Assembly (NCBI GenBank): GCA_001510575.1 | Contig: LNGK01000016.1 | Location: forward strand, 124,001-188,000 | Source: Knoxdaviesia capensis | Lineage: Eukaryota > Ascomycota > Sordariomycetes > Microascales > Gondwanamycetaceae | Reading direction: 5' to 3' | DNA length: 64,000 nt | In this document: piece by piece, positions 11,605 through 22,787 of the stretch | How the letters are laid out: each line of letters opens with the position of its first letter | Numbering within the stretch: position 1 is the stretch's first letter | Notes under the pieces: generated by a model | What the model was told of the DNA's origin: nothing | Databases searched by the model: none | What the model saw: the letters and a program-made list of their open reading frames with translations, nothing else | Translations under genes and position numbers: made by a program

Positions 11605-14070
11605 TTTTCTGTTCCAATATACAGTTGTGGCGGTGTGGTTGGACATACTGTGCGAAGATCGGCCGTCACTGTTTGCTTCCTGTCGTCGTATGTCGATAGA
11701 TGAAGCCTCAACAGATACACAGCACGACAGCACCAGAAGCGTGCTATATCCCGTGTCCCCCTCCAAATCAGGGTCTATCATCGTCTGTTTACCGACTAGC
11801 TGTTGTGTTATCTAATTTCGAGCCGTCCAAGTCCCTGACTTCGCTGTTTCCTCCCTTGGCGGCTTCTTCCTCACGATTGAAATTGCGCCAGCTTTGTCCA
11901 TCTTGAACCACCAAACCCTCGCTTTGCACCCTGAGATCTCGCCTTGATCGTGTGTATCAGTTATGACTAAGATACAGGCTCGACAGAGAGCTCCTTCGCC
12001 GCGAAAGTCAATATTTACACGGGCAACCACAGTGATAATAATCTTGCCACCATCACACCCCCGCAAGCTCTCCGGGGAGTTTTTATTTACTTTCGCTTTG
12101 CATGATGCAGGAACAGAGAGGTCTGTTCGACAAAATTGCGTCCAGGCGGTCCGTCCAGGACCAGCAGCTTGCTTTAGTGGCCGCTGTGGGTTTTTTTTTG
12201 CTAGGTATTCCGGGGTTGTGGTTGCTATTTACTTGGGGCAGGTTTGTCACTGTTTGCATGTTTTTTTTTTTTTTCGGAGCTATGATGTTTTTATTATTTA
12301 CTTTGAAAGTAAATAAATCCTACCCGCAAACCCACCCACCATAGCTTTCTCTTCCTCTGTCGCGTCTTTGCTGTCCCGGTCTCTGCACAAAACAAACGTT
12401 ATAAACATGGTCTGAGAGCCGGCCTTCCAACTGTGTATTATTACTGGAGCCCGGTTCTGATATAACTCTCGACGACAGTATATCCGACACTGTATAAGTC
12501 GGCACAGTGTGGTTTTATGCAGCTAAGACGGTGCTCATTAACACACACTGATATATTACCGAAAGAGGAAGCATCACCAATATCACCATCGACATATTGT
12601 TTGCTTCGGCATTTACGTGTGTGTGAAGTCACTTGACTGTCGCTCGCTTGCCTCTCTCGGCCTCTCGATCAAACACCCTTACACACAAAAAAACTAACAC
12701 CCGCCTCAAGAGTGAAATGTATCAGCAATCTCTTCACCGACGGCGTTAACCCAGACTGAAAGTGACAGATCAAGTACCGGAAGGATGATCACCAATCATC
12801 GTCGGAGTCACCATGCGTACGTCCCGGATTAACGGTGGTTATATAGCCCGTCACGGGGTTTCGTTGCGCCTTCGCTGTTCAGCCTCCAGCAGTAAAAGGA
12901 GAAAAGGCGTCTTGACGCTCGCTTGTCCGTTCATGCGCCGACTGGTCTTTTCCGCGTTGAGGGCACTTCAGCGCGTGTGGTTGCTTTTGCTGTGGCGGGG
13001 CAGAGTGAGCGAGTGAGTGAGTGAGGAGCGAGTCGTGATCCCCACGCAATCAGGTGTGAACATTACACACATACTTGATTATTGCAAGTGTTCTTTTTTT
13101 TTTCAGCCCTCAGCCTTTCACAGCCGTTTGGTTTTGTTTGACTCTCACAAGCCACAAGAGGCTCGGTTTGCACAGAACTGGTCGATGGAGGGGTGATCCT
13201 GGGCTGGAGGGGCGAGAACCTTTGCTGGAACGAACAAACGGGGAAACAACGCGTCCCGTCTCCTCTGAATATGCTCGTACTCCGGGATATTGAACTGTAT
13301 CGGTACTTCCTGTGCATATACAAACTTCAAACTGGGTTCCTCCATTCCAGAACTCAGCCGATCATCGTCACTGTCCTCTTTGGGGCCAATTCCCGATGTC
13401 ACGAAATCCGGGCCTTCCTAGCGTCTTCGCGTGTATTCTTGACATCTAATTCCCGAAAGGGGAAAGAAAAAAAACCCTCAAACGCGCCAGTAAGCTCGCA
13501 ATCTCCAGACACACACTCTCTCTCTGGAGATCTGGGCCCTTAGTCTCGACGTTCCGGCTCTGCGAGGTACTGTGTGGGAGGAAGACGGGCTGTGTGTGTG
13601 CAGTGTACCTGAAATTACCACCAACTTGCATCATCCTGCGTACCAGCGAGGCACGGGCTGCAGATTATACGAATGCCCATTGGCGGTGCATGCAGCTTAC
13701 TGGCCGGCCAAGATCTACACCCAGTGAAGGTTTTTTTTCGGGGGGTTATTTTCAGTCTGTGTGTTGTGTTTACCGTTGCAGCGACGTGTTTTCGGCCAAA
13801 CAGATGCGAGCTGGAGCTATGACGTTTTCTCTTGATCCCATCATTTTTTGTGGTCCTCCGTCCACCCAGAGAAGCTGGGTTACAGGTCTCCCATCCCTGA
13901 ACGAGCTTGTGAAATGGTAATCTCTCGGAGCTTTGGTTTTTTGGTTGGGTGTGTTCTCTGACTGGGGTTCTGGGGTTCTGGTTCGTAATTTCTCCGGTTA
14001 TTTTGGGTCCAGGCCCCGGGGTGACGAGCTTGGGGGGGGGGAAAGACAGTGAGAGAGGAAAAGAGAGACG

Positions 14071-14095
14071 GAGAGAGAGAGAGAGAGAGAGAGAA
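14071..14095. repeat. GA dinucleotide microsatellite
   Basis: About twelve GA units in a purine-rich stretch within gene-free DNA. Confidence 0.95.
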
Positions 14096-15243
14096 GGTGG
14101 TCTGAGTGTGGTCTGTGTGGTCTCCATCGAACCGACGGCGAAAAATCTGCGCATTTTGGTAGCACTGTGGAAGAAGAAGCTACAGTAATATACCAGGATG
14201 GAGAAGAACGCCCAATTCAGAAACAGTAGCTTCAGGTGAGGAGAGGAGAACGGTCTCGTTTGGGACAGCGGATGCGGGTTTGGTTGTGGATTGTCTGGTT
14301 CGCACGTGTGGGATGATTCGGACCACCACCTGAATACGGCACAGATGCAGTTGTGCAGGACGTCTCGTGTACAGAGAATAGCTTAGACACTCACATAACA
14401 TATACCATACTCGACCAAACGAGTGCTGCACTCTGTGATATCAGGATGGCGGCCTCACTGTGTATGCGCGGAGTAGGGAAGTACCAGATGTGGAAAATCT
14501 TCTCAACATCACGTTAGTACAGGACAGCTTGTTGACGCGTCGAAGTCCCAGAAGACCGGCCCAGACCGGCGGCAACCGAATCTCGCGTGCGATCACCACC
14601 ACCGAGCCGGGGGGAACGTCAAACCCGAGACGAAAATGTCGAAACGATGGCGTGTCCTAAGCGAGTTGCTTGTTCCTCCCACTAAACGGGGACTAAGGAA
14701 CGCGCTTCAAGGGTTGTGCGAACCCTAATTTGGCCCTAATTTCTCTTCCTACCAGGTCGGCGTGTCGGTACGAAAGGGAATCCAAAGCCGATCCTGGAGA
14801 ATTACACATCAAGTTGATAAATAATGCAGTACTGTGCAAACAAGTCCGCAGGCATCGTCAAAGGCCGCTCTGATATCGGGCCAGGACCACATGGATATGA
14901 CCGTTGAATGCATCAATCTGCTCAGGCTTGAAATCGCCGGGCCTGGCAAGTTGTTTCTCTGCTGCTATGTGCCGTGCATGACCAGGCCCCTTATCCCGGA
15001 CCGAGCATGAAATTAGCAGTGACAAAAAAAGAAAAGAAAAAAAAAGAGGCGTCGGCAGATATTAGGAAAAGTTTGCGGCATTGTTTATGTACAGAATCAG
15101 AAATGACATGAAAAAGAAAAAGAAAATTAACTGTCATGGCAGACATCATTAAGCCCATCCGAAATCTGACAAATGCATCAAGGCGAACTTCCAATCTGGA
15201 GCAGCCAAAAGCCAAAAGAAAGTGACAGGCAAGAAGAGCCGCT

Positions 15244-16228
15244 TTACGGGGTGGGCTCGAAGGCGCCCTCGTGGGCGACGATGCGCTCGACGGTCTTGAG
15301 GTACGTGGGATCGGTCTCGAGACGGTCAATGTAGGCGAAGAGCACGGGGAACTCGTTGGCGGGGTTGCTGCCCTGCCAGTTCGACGCGCCGATGTCGAGC
15401 AGGCGGCGCTTGGACACGATCAGCGGGTAGCTGAGCAGGATGTCGGCGGCGGTCAGGCGCGGCCCGCACAGGAACTGCTGGCCGTCGGCGGCGGCCGGCT
15501 CGCCGGCCGGCGGCGTCTTCAGGAACGTCTCGAGCAGCGTGAAGTTCTTGCGGATGTCGGAGAGGGCTGCGTTCGAGAAGACCATGTTGGCCACCATCGA
15601 GGTCACCGGGCGCAGGAAGAAGGGGATCTTGGGCGACGAGAGTTCTATCGGTGGGTGTGTGTGTGTGTTAGATACGCGCGCATATGCAAAGTACATGGCG
15701 GGAAGAAAGAGGGCGGAGGGCCACTTACGGATCAGGATGAACGACAGGAACAGCGGCGGCATGAGCGAGCCCTCGGCGAAGTGCAGCAGGTACTGGAAGC
15801 GGCGGTAGGCCTCGGTCTCGCCGAGCGGGTCGCCCTCGCGGCCCGCCTGCCAGCGCACGGGGGCGATGCCCTTGGCCTCGCCGCCAAAGTGCTCGCACAG
15901 GAACTGCGTGATGTAGCCGCTCTCGGCCAGCACGGCGGTCTCGGTCGACCCCGGCCGCGAGAGCCCGACCAGCGGCGCCTTGCCGAGCGGGTGCAGCTTC
16001 TTCAGCTCCGGCGGCGCGCGGTAGTTGGCCATGCGCTGGAAGAACTCGATGTCGTACGGCAGGTTGAGTTCCTCGAGCAGCCAGGCGATGCGCTGGGCGC
16101 GCGAGCCGTTGAGCCTGGTTGGGTGTGTTAGAGACGGGGTTGAACATATATATACAGTATATATGTAGCTGTGTGTGGATGTCAGCTTACCAGTAGAGGG
16201 TGATCTTGATGTTATCGATGGGAGCCAT
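15244..16228 (-). CDS. Gtt1-like glutathione S-transferase
   Basis: Cytosolic or ER-associated enzyme that conjugates glutathione to electrophiles or reduces peroxides. Three exons on the minus strand: 16228-16191, 16114-15729 and 15644-15244 (274 aa), with introns of 76 and 84 bp bounded by GTAAG and YAG. The spliced start is MAPIDNIKITLYW. The thioredoxin-fold half contains WLNGSRAQRIAWLLEEL (Ser of the SR motif as the likely catalytic residue), APPELKKLHPLGKAP (cis-Pro loop) and AESGYITQFL (Glu-Ser glutathione-binding pair). The helical half contains FAEGSLMPPL and LTAADILLSYPL with its N-capping Asp. The arrangement matches yeast Gtt1, and the length is typical of its fungal relatives. 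The second intron contains a short GT repeat. It is isolated from other genes and nothing suggests a cluster. Confidence 0.92.
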
Positions 16229-17969
16229 GGTCAATCAATGCTGGTGATTGGTTTGGTGGTTGGAATAAGGTGCGGGTGGGAAGAGGAAAATGGAGTGGCT
16301 CGCAAAAAAGCACGCGGCGGTGAAGAGGCGGAGAAGTCAAAATGGTGGTGCGGCCCGGGAATCGACGTTTTCGGAAGAAGCGACCGCAGAGGACACGGCG
16401 GAATGCGATAAGGCCGATAAGCTTAAGTCGTAGTGGGCTAGTGGGAGTCGTTGATACTGGGCGGAATCGATGGAAAGATACATAAAAAGTTGACGGAAGT
16501 TGATGGAGAAGGTTTGTTGGCTGTGTTTGTTGGCTGTGATTTCTATATCGGTGGAAAAGAAAAGGGAGAGATGCGAGTGTCTCAGATCTTTATACTCTTT
16601 CGTCGGCCTTTGGTTCATACAGCATGATTTGCTCTCAACAGCTCAGCTAGAGAGATTCCCATGTTCGCAGGTGACGTCTCACCACCTACATACAATTCTA
16701 GGGAGGTCTCGCTAGTGTGCTCCGGACCCTGTGGAACTCTCAAAGAATACACGCGCTGAAGTGACCGTAATCCTCGTGCGCAGCTTGACAGTGAGCCGGG
16801 CCGGGCAGATTGATGATGGCGCGCCGGCATAAGCCGGAAGAAACATCTCAAGCCGAAACCCTAACCCTAAGAGGAGTCGGCGATACGAATGCCGCCATCC
16901 CCTGCTCAAGTACCCCGTGCCGCCAAAATGCGTGCCAGAGGTACAAGGTGTTGCTCCGTCCGTCTCCTGGCACATGCGAAGATCAGGCACATGCGGCTGG
17001 TTCCGGTACTTGTGTTCCCACTGCCCCTTTGCCGGAAGCCCATGTCCAGCGACTTCGCTCGGACGACAGCCCAGACAGATCGCGGATCGAGCAATGGTGT
17101 TGTGGGGATGACCGATATCTTGCACCATATTCTGTGCGTGTTGGGGCGGAAGCCCGGGCGCTGACGTCTATCCGGAGACCGGAGATCGGACGGGATAACC
17201 GCGATTGCTAATCAGGGCGGTCTCTTGCTTGTACAACCAAACCCGCTGGTGTGTGTATGTGACAGAGCAGGGACCGGAATTGATACTGCGTCACAAATCC
17301 GGCGGTCTGCTGCATCGTCAGCCAAGAACGCGGGATGGAATCTCAGGAGCCGCGATTTTATCAACGCTATCGGCACTGTCTCCCCGACGTATGGCGAGGC
17401 CGAGGAGGACAGTGGTTGAAACACATCTCTGGCCTTGAAATATGTGGACCATCCACTATCCATCCCAGTACAGGCAGCCCTCGTGCACGATTCCGCTGCA
17501 GGAGTTTGTCAGTCCAGCGCGCCGGGTTCTTGTACCAGGCATCGTAGGCCCACCATCAGGCCGGAGTTTTGGTCCGACGTGGTTTGACAGAGCCCTGCCT
17601 GGCTTTGGTCTCGTCTAGGCGCCTATCTGACGCAGATATGTGTGTCCCACAACGAGGAATACTTGTCAACCCGAAATTCCAGGTCGTTGGAGTGAAGCTG
17701 CCTGCAGCCTGACGGTCCTGCATCGCAGAATTCCTCGAAGATTCTGACTTCAGGAAAGTGGCTGCCATATTAAGCAAACGCCGTTCCTAAAGCGGCAATA
17801 TCTCGGTTAAAATAACTTCAGGTTATAGTGACTGCTCCCTTCTCCGTACATTTCCTTTGATACTCTTTGATATTATGGCTCTCTCCATGCGGCCTCTCGT
17901 CCCTCACAGTTGGGAATGCAGGCATACATACCATCTCCCTTTTTGCCTCCTCAGTTTTTCTTTTAAAGC
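16229..17969. other. Intergenic region upstream of the GST gene
   Basis: The part next to 16228 is the GST promoter. The rest has no supported gene on either strand. A doublet of the telomere-type unit, reading AAACCCTAACCCTAAG, lies at 16856-16871. The small open frames between 16810 and 17550 have no recognisable motif. Confidence 0.5.
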
Positions 17970-19236
17970 ATGAATCTCCGTCGGTATCTTTCTAAAAAGC
18001 CCATGTCGTCAGATGAAGAGGTCACGCGCCTTAAGGCTGAGCTTGAGAAGGAGAAGCGCGAGAAGGCGGAGCTCCAACAAACTGACCCGGCCACAGAAGA
18101 TGATTGATCCTACCGAGGTTCTGCTTGCAGCTTTTTGAGACACTATCTTAAGCTGTCGCGCCTGAACGTGGAACCGAATAAACAGTTGATTAGCCAGTGT
18201 GGCTTGACCTCTGTTACCGACAAGTTTTACCCCAAAGTCACTTCGAAATGAACGGAGTTTCCAGACCTACACCGGAAACGATTCGATCACTTATGTGCAA
18301 CTCTCAAGGGGCTAAAGCGGTTCCCCTCCCTTGTGAACCTGGAGGGCATATCCCCATGCTTATCTGATAGCCCGGTGGGATCGGAGGCGGCATTAGATCC
18401 GTACGAGACTCAGTTTGAGGTAGGCATATAGGAGATATTCACCGACTATCAACGTGCTCTTATACCTGGCTCCAAGAGCCGACTCAGCATCCGAACCGAC
18501 AACATCGTCCTCAAGGGCATGCTGGGGATTAGAGTTCACACGACGAAAGTTCCGCCGAGATTGTTCTTTTCCCAAGCCTCGCCCCCCGGACCATGGCTCG
18601 CTCCCGGCATGTCCACTCAGACAGGAAACCCCGCAATTTCAACCAGTGGTCTCCGGCCGTCTCCGCCGATCCGAACAGTCGGGGACCGAATCCCGGACAA
18701 ATGGGTTTTCCGTGTTGAGCAGAGTGATCTGTCGTCGGTGATTCCCGATTCTGGGACTACCGACACTCAGGCACGCACACTTATCCTAGTCCTAGATCAC
18801 AAGGCCCTTCACAAACTCCTTCGAAGATTCTTCTTAGTTATCTAACGGAAAGACTAACAGGGCCCGGAGAAGCCCAAAGATGACACAGGCAACACAGAAT
18901 ACCGACCGTAATGGCCAGCAATCTGCTCTCATGGTGACGACGGGCTCGTTGGTTCAAGCTGCTTCGACGCCGAGGCGGCCTCCTCTTTATCGCTTTTGCA
19001 CTCAGACCTGTCTGAATGGTCTACGGAATGGAGATGCTCTGGACCCTGGTTGCCCTAATGTTAATCTCCACGTTCCCCCTCCAGCCGGCGGAACCGATCG
19101 GCAGTCATTGTCTCAACGACACCACGCCATTTCGTGCCATGAGTTTCTCAGCAAGCTCTGCACCCGGCGAGCAGCCGGCTTCACCAACGACGTGAATGTT
19201 CTCGTGGTGAGACTGCTACCCGTCTATGTACACTGA
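17970..19236 (+). pseudogene. Decayed, truncated copy of a fungal kinase-associated protein family
   Basis: From ATG 17970 one frame can be followed for 292 codons to 18845, interrupted only by in-frame stops at 18105 (TGA), 18249 (TGA) and 18429 (TAG). It reads a charged N-terminal coil (RLKAELEKEKREKAEL), then conserved-looking stretches such as EFPDLHRKRFDHLCATL and, near its end, LILVLDHKALHKL. Protein similarity resumes in the +1 frame at 18880 with FCTQTCLNGLRNG, ALDPGCPN and HAISCHEFL. From memory this resembles a large lineage-expanded family in Aspergillus and relatives. In intact members an IEYKAPHKL-like motif, then a C-T-x-x-CL-x-GL...LD-x-x-CPN motif, precede a kinase-like core; that core is missing here. 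The copy ends about 20 bp before the neighbouring gene on the opposite strand. The family name is recalled, not searched. Confidence 0.7.
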
Positions 19237-19256
19237 CTCCGTTTTCACAGACTCTC

Positions 19257-21423
19257 CTACACCGCCATATCGAGAATTCCGCCTCTTGCTATCGCGTTCT
19301 CCCGCGTCTCCTGGACCACTCTCGACGCCTCCGCGACCGACACGCTATGCAGACCTTCCGCGTGCTCCCCCTCCCCATCACCGTCCTTCTTCTTCTTCTC
19401 CGACTCCTCCTCGCTCTGCTTCATCAGCGGGCTCCGCAGCGCCACGGGGTCGACGCTGAGCACCTCCCCGTTCCGAGAAACCGTAAACACGAACTCGTCG
19501 AGCGCCCTCGCCGCCCACGTCAGCGAATCGGCCGTCAGCCACGTGGCACAGTCCGTCGAGAACAGCCGGCCGGGCCGCGGGGCGCTGTCCTCGTTCTCAA
19601 ACACCGCCTTGAACGCGATCCGCCGCCCGCCGTCGAACTGGCCCTCGCCCGGCACGGGCGCCTCGAGCCCCGTGGGGAACAGCCGCACGCGCGGCGTCAC
19701 CGGCGCGGACGTCCTCATCGCGAGCAGCACGGCGATGGTGGCCATGTCGGTGCCGTTGCTGGTCCACTCTGCGACGCGCAGGCCCGGGTCGGCGTCCAGC
19801 TCGATGCGCAGCGACGAGTTGAGCGCGGTGTTGGCGCTGGTGTAAGTGCCGGCGAACATGGCCTGCGACTGCGCGCGCGCGGCGGCGTCGATGGCGGGCA
19901 GCAGGTGGCCGCCGATGGTGTCGGCGAAGTCGAAGTTCATGTTGCCCGGCAGGTCGCCGGACGCGAGTAGCGTGAAGCCGATGCCGTAGTCGGGCACCAT
20001 GATCAGCAGCGACGAGTAGCGGCCGATGTTGCCGGCTTTCTGGAACGCCGTGATCCAGTAGTACGGGTGGCCCATGTTGATGCGGCGGATGCCCCATGGC
20101 GAGGAGAGTGCCGCGGCAGGGTCGGATGTGTAGGTGACGGGGCGGAGCCAGCGGCGGGTCTGGGGCTTCGAGATGAGCTCGGATTTGAGGATGGCTTGGC
20201 CGAGTCGTGTGATGTCTCGGCTGGACGAGAACATGCTTCCAGCTCTGGAAGAGGAGAAGGCCAGCATAAAGTTAGCTTATCTCCATTTCATCGTGGAGGC
20301 TTTGTTTTGGTCGGTGTACATACGGGCCTTCATCACCTAGCTCGTTCCGCCACCCCACCACCGTCTCACTGCCCGGCACAATGCCGACTTTGGGGTCCTT
20401 CGGCACGTTATAGTAAGTATCTTCCAGCTCCAACGGGCTGAGGACGTTGTCCTTCAGGAGCGTCTCCCACGGCTTTCCGGTGATATGTTCCAGCGCGTAT
20501 GCAACAAGAATATACGCAATGTTCGAGTACGACGGGCTGGCGTCGACGGGGAAGGTCGGCATAAGGTCTTCCAGGCCGGAGAAGAATTCTGCTCGGTCGA
20601 GGCGGCGTTAAGTCAATATTCATAAGAGTTCGTTCGTGGGATGTGACTTACGCGTTCTGTTGCACACTACCTCAACGCCACATGGTTGGGTTTCCGGCAG
20701 CTTCTCCATTGGCGGGAATCCGATGTAGGTCAGATCCACGCCGTACTCCTGGGTGAGTTCTCCAAGAAGGGCGTCTGCCGAGAGAAGGATATCTCATTAG
20801 CCTCGAGTTCCTCGTGCCGCAGTGCTTGTCTCCTTGCCACAGCTGGTTCACTTACAATCCCGGGGCACACCGGACATCTGGCCCATGAGCGAGCCGATAG
20901 TCACCTCGTCCCAGCGAATATACCGCACATCATCGAGCGCGTGGCTCGGTTCCTGGATATCGCGCAGCTCCGGCACATAGTCGGTGATCGGGCTGCCCCA
21001 GTGCAAGTCGCCGTCCTCAACGAGCCAGGTCAGCACCGTGAAGACCTTGGTGAGACTGCCCAGGCGGTACACGGTGTTGGGGCCGACGTTGCGGGTCCCC
21101 GTCGAGCTGATGCGGCGCAGGTTGGTCTGCGTGTGGTACAGCGACCACAGCGGCTCGGCGTCGTCGACCGACCAGGCCTCGAGCGAGAACGACGTGTTGC
21201 GGGCCACCACGCTGGCGCTCTCGTTCGCCGGCGTGGCCAGCAGCCTGGCGAACTCGGCGCTGAGGGACTCTGTGGCGGCTTGGAAGATCGGGCTGGAGCG
21301 CAGGTCCGTGGCGGGGAGGAAGGCCGGGCCTTTGAACATGCATGTTGGGGCGAGGGCCGCGGCCTGGTGTGAGAGGAGGCTGAGGGTGGCTGTGAGTGCC
21401 GTGCGGAGAGAGAAGCGCGCCAT
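19257..21423 (-). CDS. Secreted beta-lactamase-fold serine hydrolase (LACTB/penicillin-binding-like)
   Basis: Four exons on the minus strand: 21423-20856, 20774-20652, 20588-20324 and 20244-19257 (647 aa), with introns of 81, 63 and 79 bp. The N-terminus is a signal peptide (hydrophobic LTATLSLLSHQAAALA, cleavage about residue 24). The catalytic set of the class C beta-lactamase/esterase fold is present: SxxK as S123-L-T-K126, the YxN motif as Y251-S-N253, and a KTG-like KAG in FQKAGNIGRYSS in the last exon. Fungal members are usually called beta-lactamase-like or esterase; the substrate is unknown and need not be an antibiotic. After the catalytic domain comes a beta-rich region of about 200 residues, then a hydrophilic Glu/Lys-rich stretch and a short tail. 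It is divergent from the prolidase gene. Exon joins preserve the frame throughout, so the model is good; the physiological role is open. Confidence 0.9.
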
Positions 21424-22433
21424 TGTTGCTGTGGCCGTGGTGGTAGTGTTACTTCCATTGACCCAGAGTGAGGAGAGAAGGAGAGGAAGAGCCAGGGGAA
21501 ACGAAGGGGGAGTCTGTAACTGTACAGCTCCATTCTGCACAAGGCATGTGAGCTGTTAATGCACGCGTCACTTTGCATCACGGACTCAATATATAGCAAC
21601 AACGTGAGTGTTAAAAGAAAGAAAATGGGCAATATATTTCTGGGGGACCCGTTCCCGAACAGCCAATCTCGAGTCCGGTCGGCCACCTAAAATAAACCGT
21701 ACCAAACAACGCCTGGGTTCGGTCAATATAAAGCGGATGTGAGCGGTCCATTGCTTTTGGGAGACGCGGCCAATTTATGAGTTGGTATATATCAGCGGGG
21801 ACGAGGAGAGGGGGCTGTCTATTCTGGGAATCCGGTCATAAAGACGGGTCCAGAGAGTGTTTAGACCAGAGAGATGTTGGTGTAGGGCGAAAAGAAGAAC
21901 ACTTGGAAGAGAGAAAGAGGCGAGCATTGTGGTCGTTGGGTCCGGCTGTGTCGTTTTATCCTGGGTTTGTAGAGGAGATCGCGAAACAGCCGGAAGTTGA
22001 TTGGGGGGCCATTTCTCAAAGACTCGCGCACCAGAGATCTGTCAGTCCAGCAAGATTAAGATATAATACACTTTCAGTTGATAGAACTTATAGTGTGTTC
22101 GTCGTTGATCGGATGTCGGTTCAGATTCCAGAGAGGTGACACTGGATACCTGCAAGGGTTGCTTAGGGTGAGAGTAGCCTAGGGTTAACCCCTAACCCCT
22201 TATCTCCAAAGTGCCCCCGAGATTTACCCCCTCAATAAGAAGCTGTCGTGGGGTCAATTGCTGCTTCAAAGGCTTATCGACCTTCCCAGTCCGGAAATCT
22301 TCCATCCTCACGTTGCAATAATTCCGAATCCGAGATCCGCTTTACTGGTATTTATAACGTGTGTGGGTGCTGTGCAGCGTTTGCGTATTTCCGGTTTTTT
22401 TGGTCCCTTTTGTTGTTGTTTTTTGAACCCCTC
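21424..22433. promoter_or_regulatory. Divergent promoter region between the serine hydrolase and prolidase genes
   Basis: About 1 kb separates the two ATGs. On the hydrolase side a TATATAT element (21590-21596) lies about 170 bp upstream of its ATG on the correct strand. Around 22165-22200 the sequence CCTAGGGTTAACCCCTAACCCC gives a loose telomere-like inverted pair. The 120-codon open frame at 21777-22139 (+) has no features of a real gene. Confidence 0.4.
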
Positions 22434-22787
22434 ATGAACTCTGCACTGAACCTCAGAGCCGCACAACGAGCAGCACCACTGATAGTAACATCATCCCCGT
22501 TGACAAACAGCAGTTGGCCCCGATATCTATCGTTGCGGACCGTTTGTGTACTTCCGAACCACCGATTTGTTGTTTCGGCGCCGCGGAACCACCCCCGATT
22601 ACCCCGCCGGCCCTTCTCCCTCGCACCGGCCCGCTCCCTTCACACCAGCAATCCCGCGACCGCGACCGTCTCCGGCGCCGCTCGACCTGCATCCCCGCCC
22701 ATGACCGTCATCCCGCCGTGGCTGCGCACCAACGCCCGCTTCGGAACCGCATCTCCTACTCCTACTGCTGCTACTACTGCCGCAACT
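22434..22787 (+). other. In-frame upstream extension of the prolidase, possible mitochondrial presequence
   Basis: The frame of the prolidase is open upstream of its canonical ATG to another ATG at 22434, adding 118 residues without any Asp or Glu. The segment is rich in Arg, Ser, Ala and Pro (MNSALNLRAAQRAAPL at the start, then PARSLHTS), the composition of a mitochondrial targeting sequence. An intermediate ATG (MTVIPPWLRT) also exists. Whether this is translated depends on where transcription starts. Confidence 0.45.

Larger units (their letters stand above)
10741..15243. other. Gene-free intergenic DNA
   Basis: No reading frame here shows a recognisable domain, plausible splice chain or coding-like composition. 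It contains short homopolymer and purine runs, the palindromic repeat at 11566-11604 and a GA run at 14071-14095. The part near 15000 is the 3' flank of the glutathione transferase gene. Confidence 0.5.

Noticed and set aside
22248..22433. Further upstream extension of the prolidase frame
   Set aside because: The frame begins with GTG, not ATG, and this part is hydrophobic and Phe-rich without a start codon.
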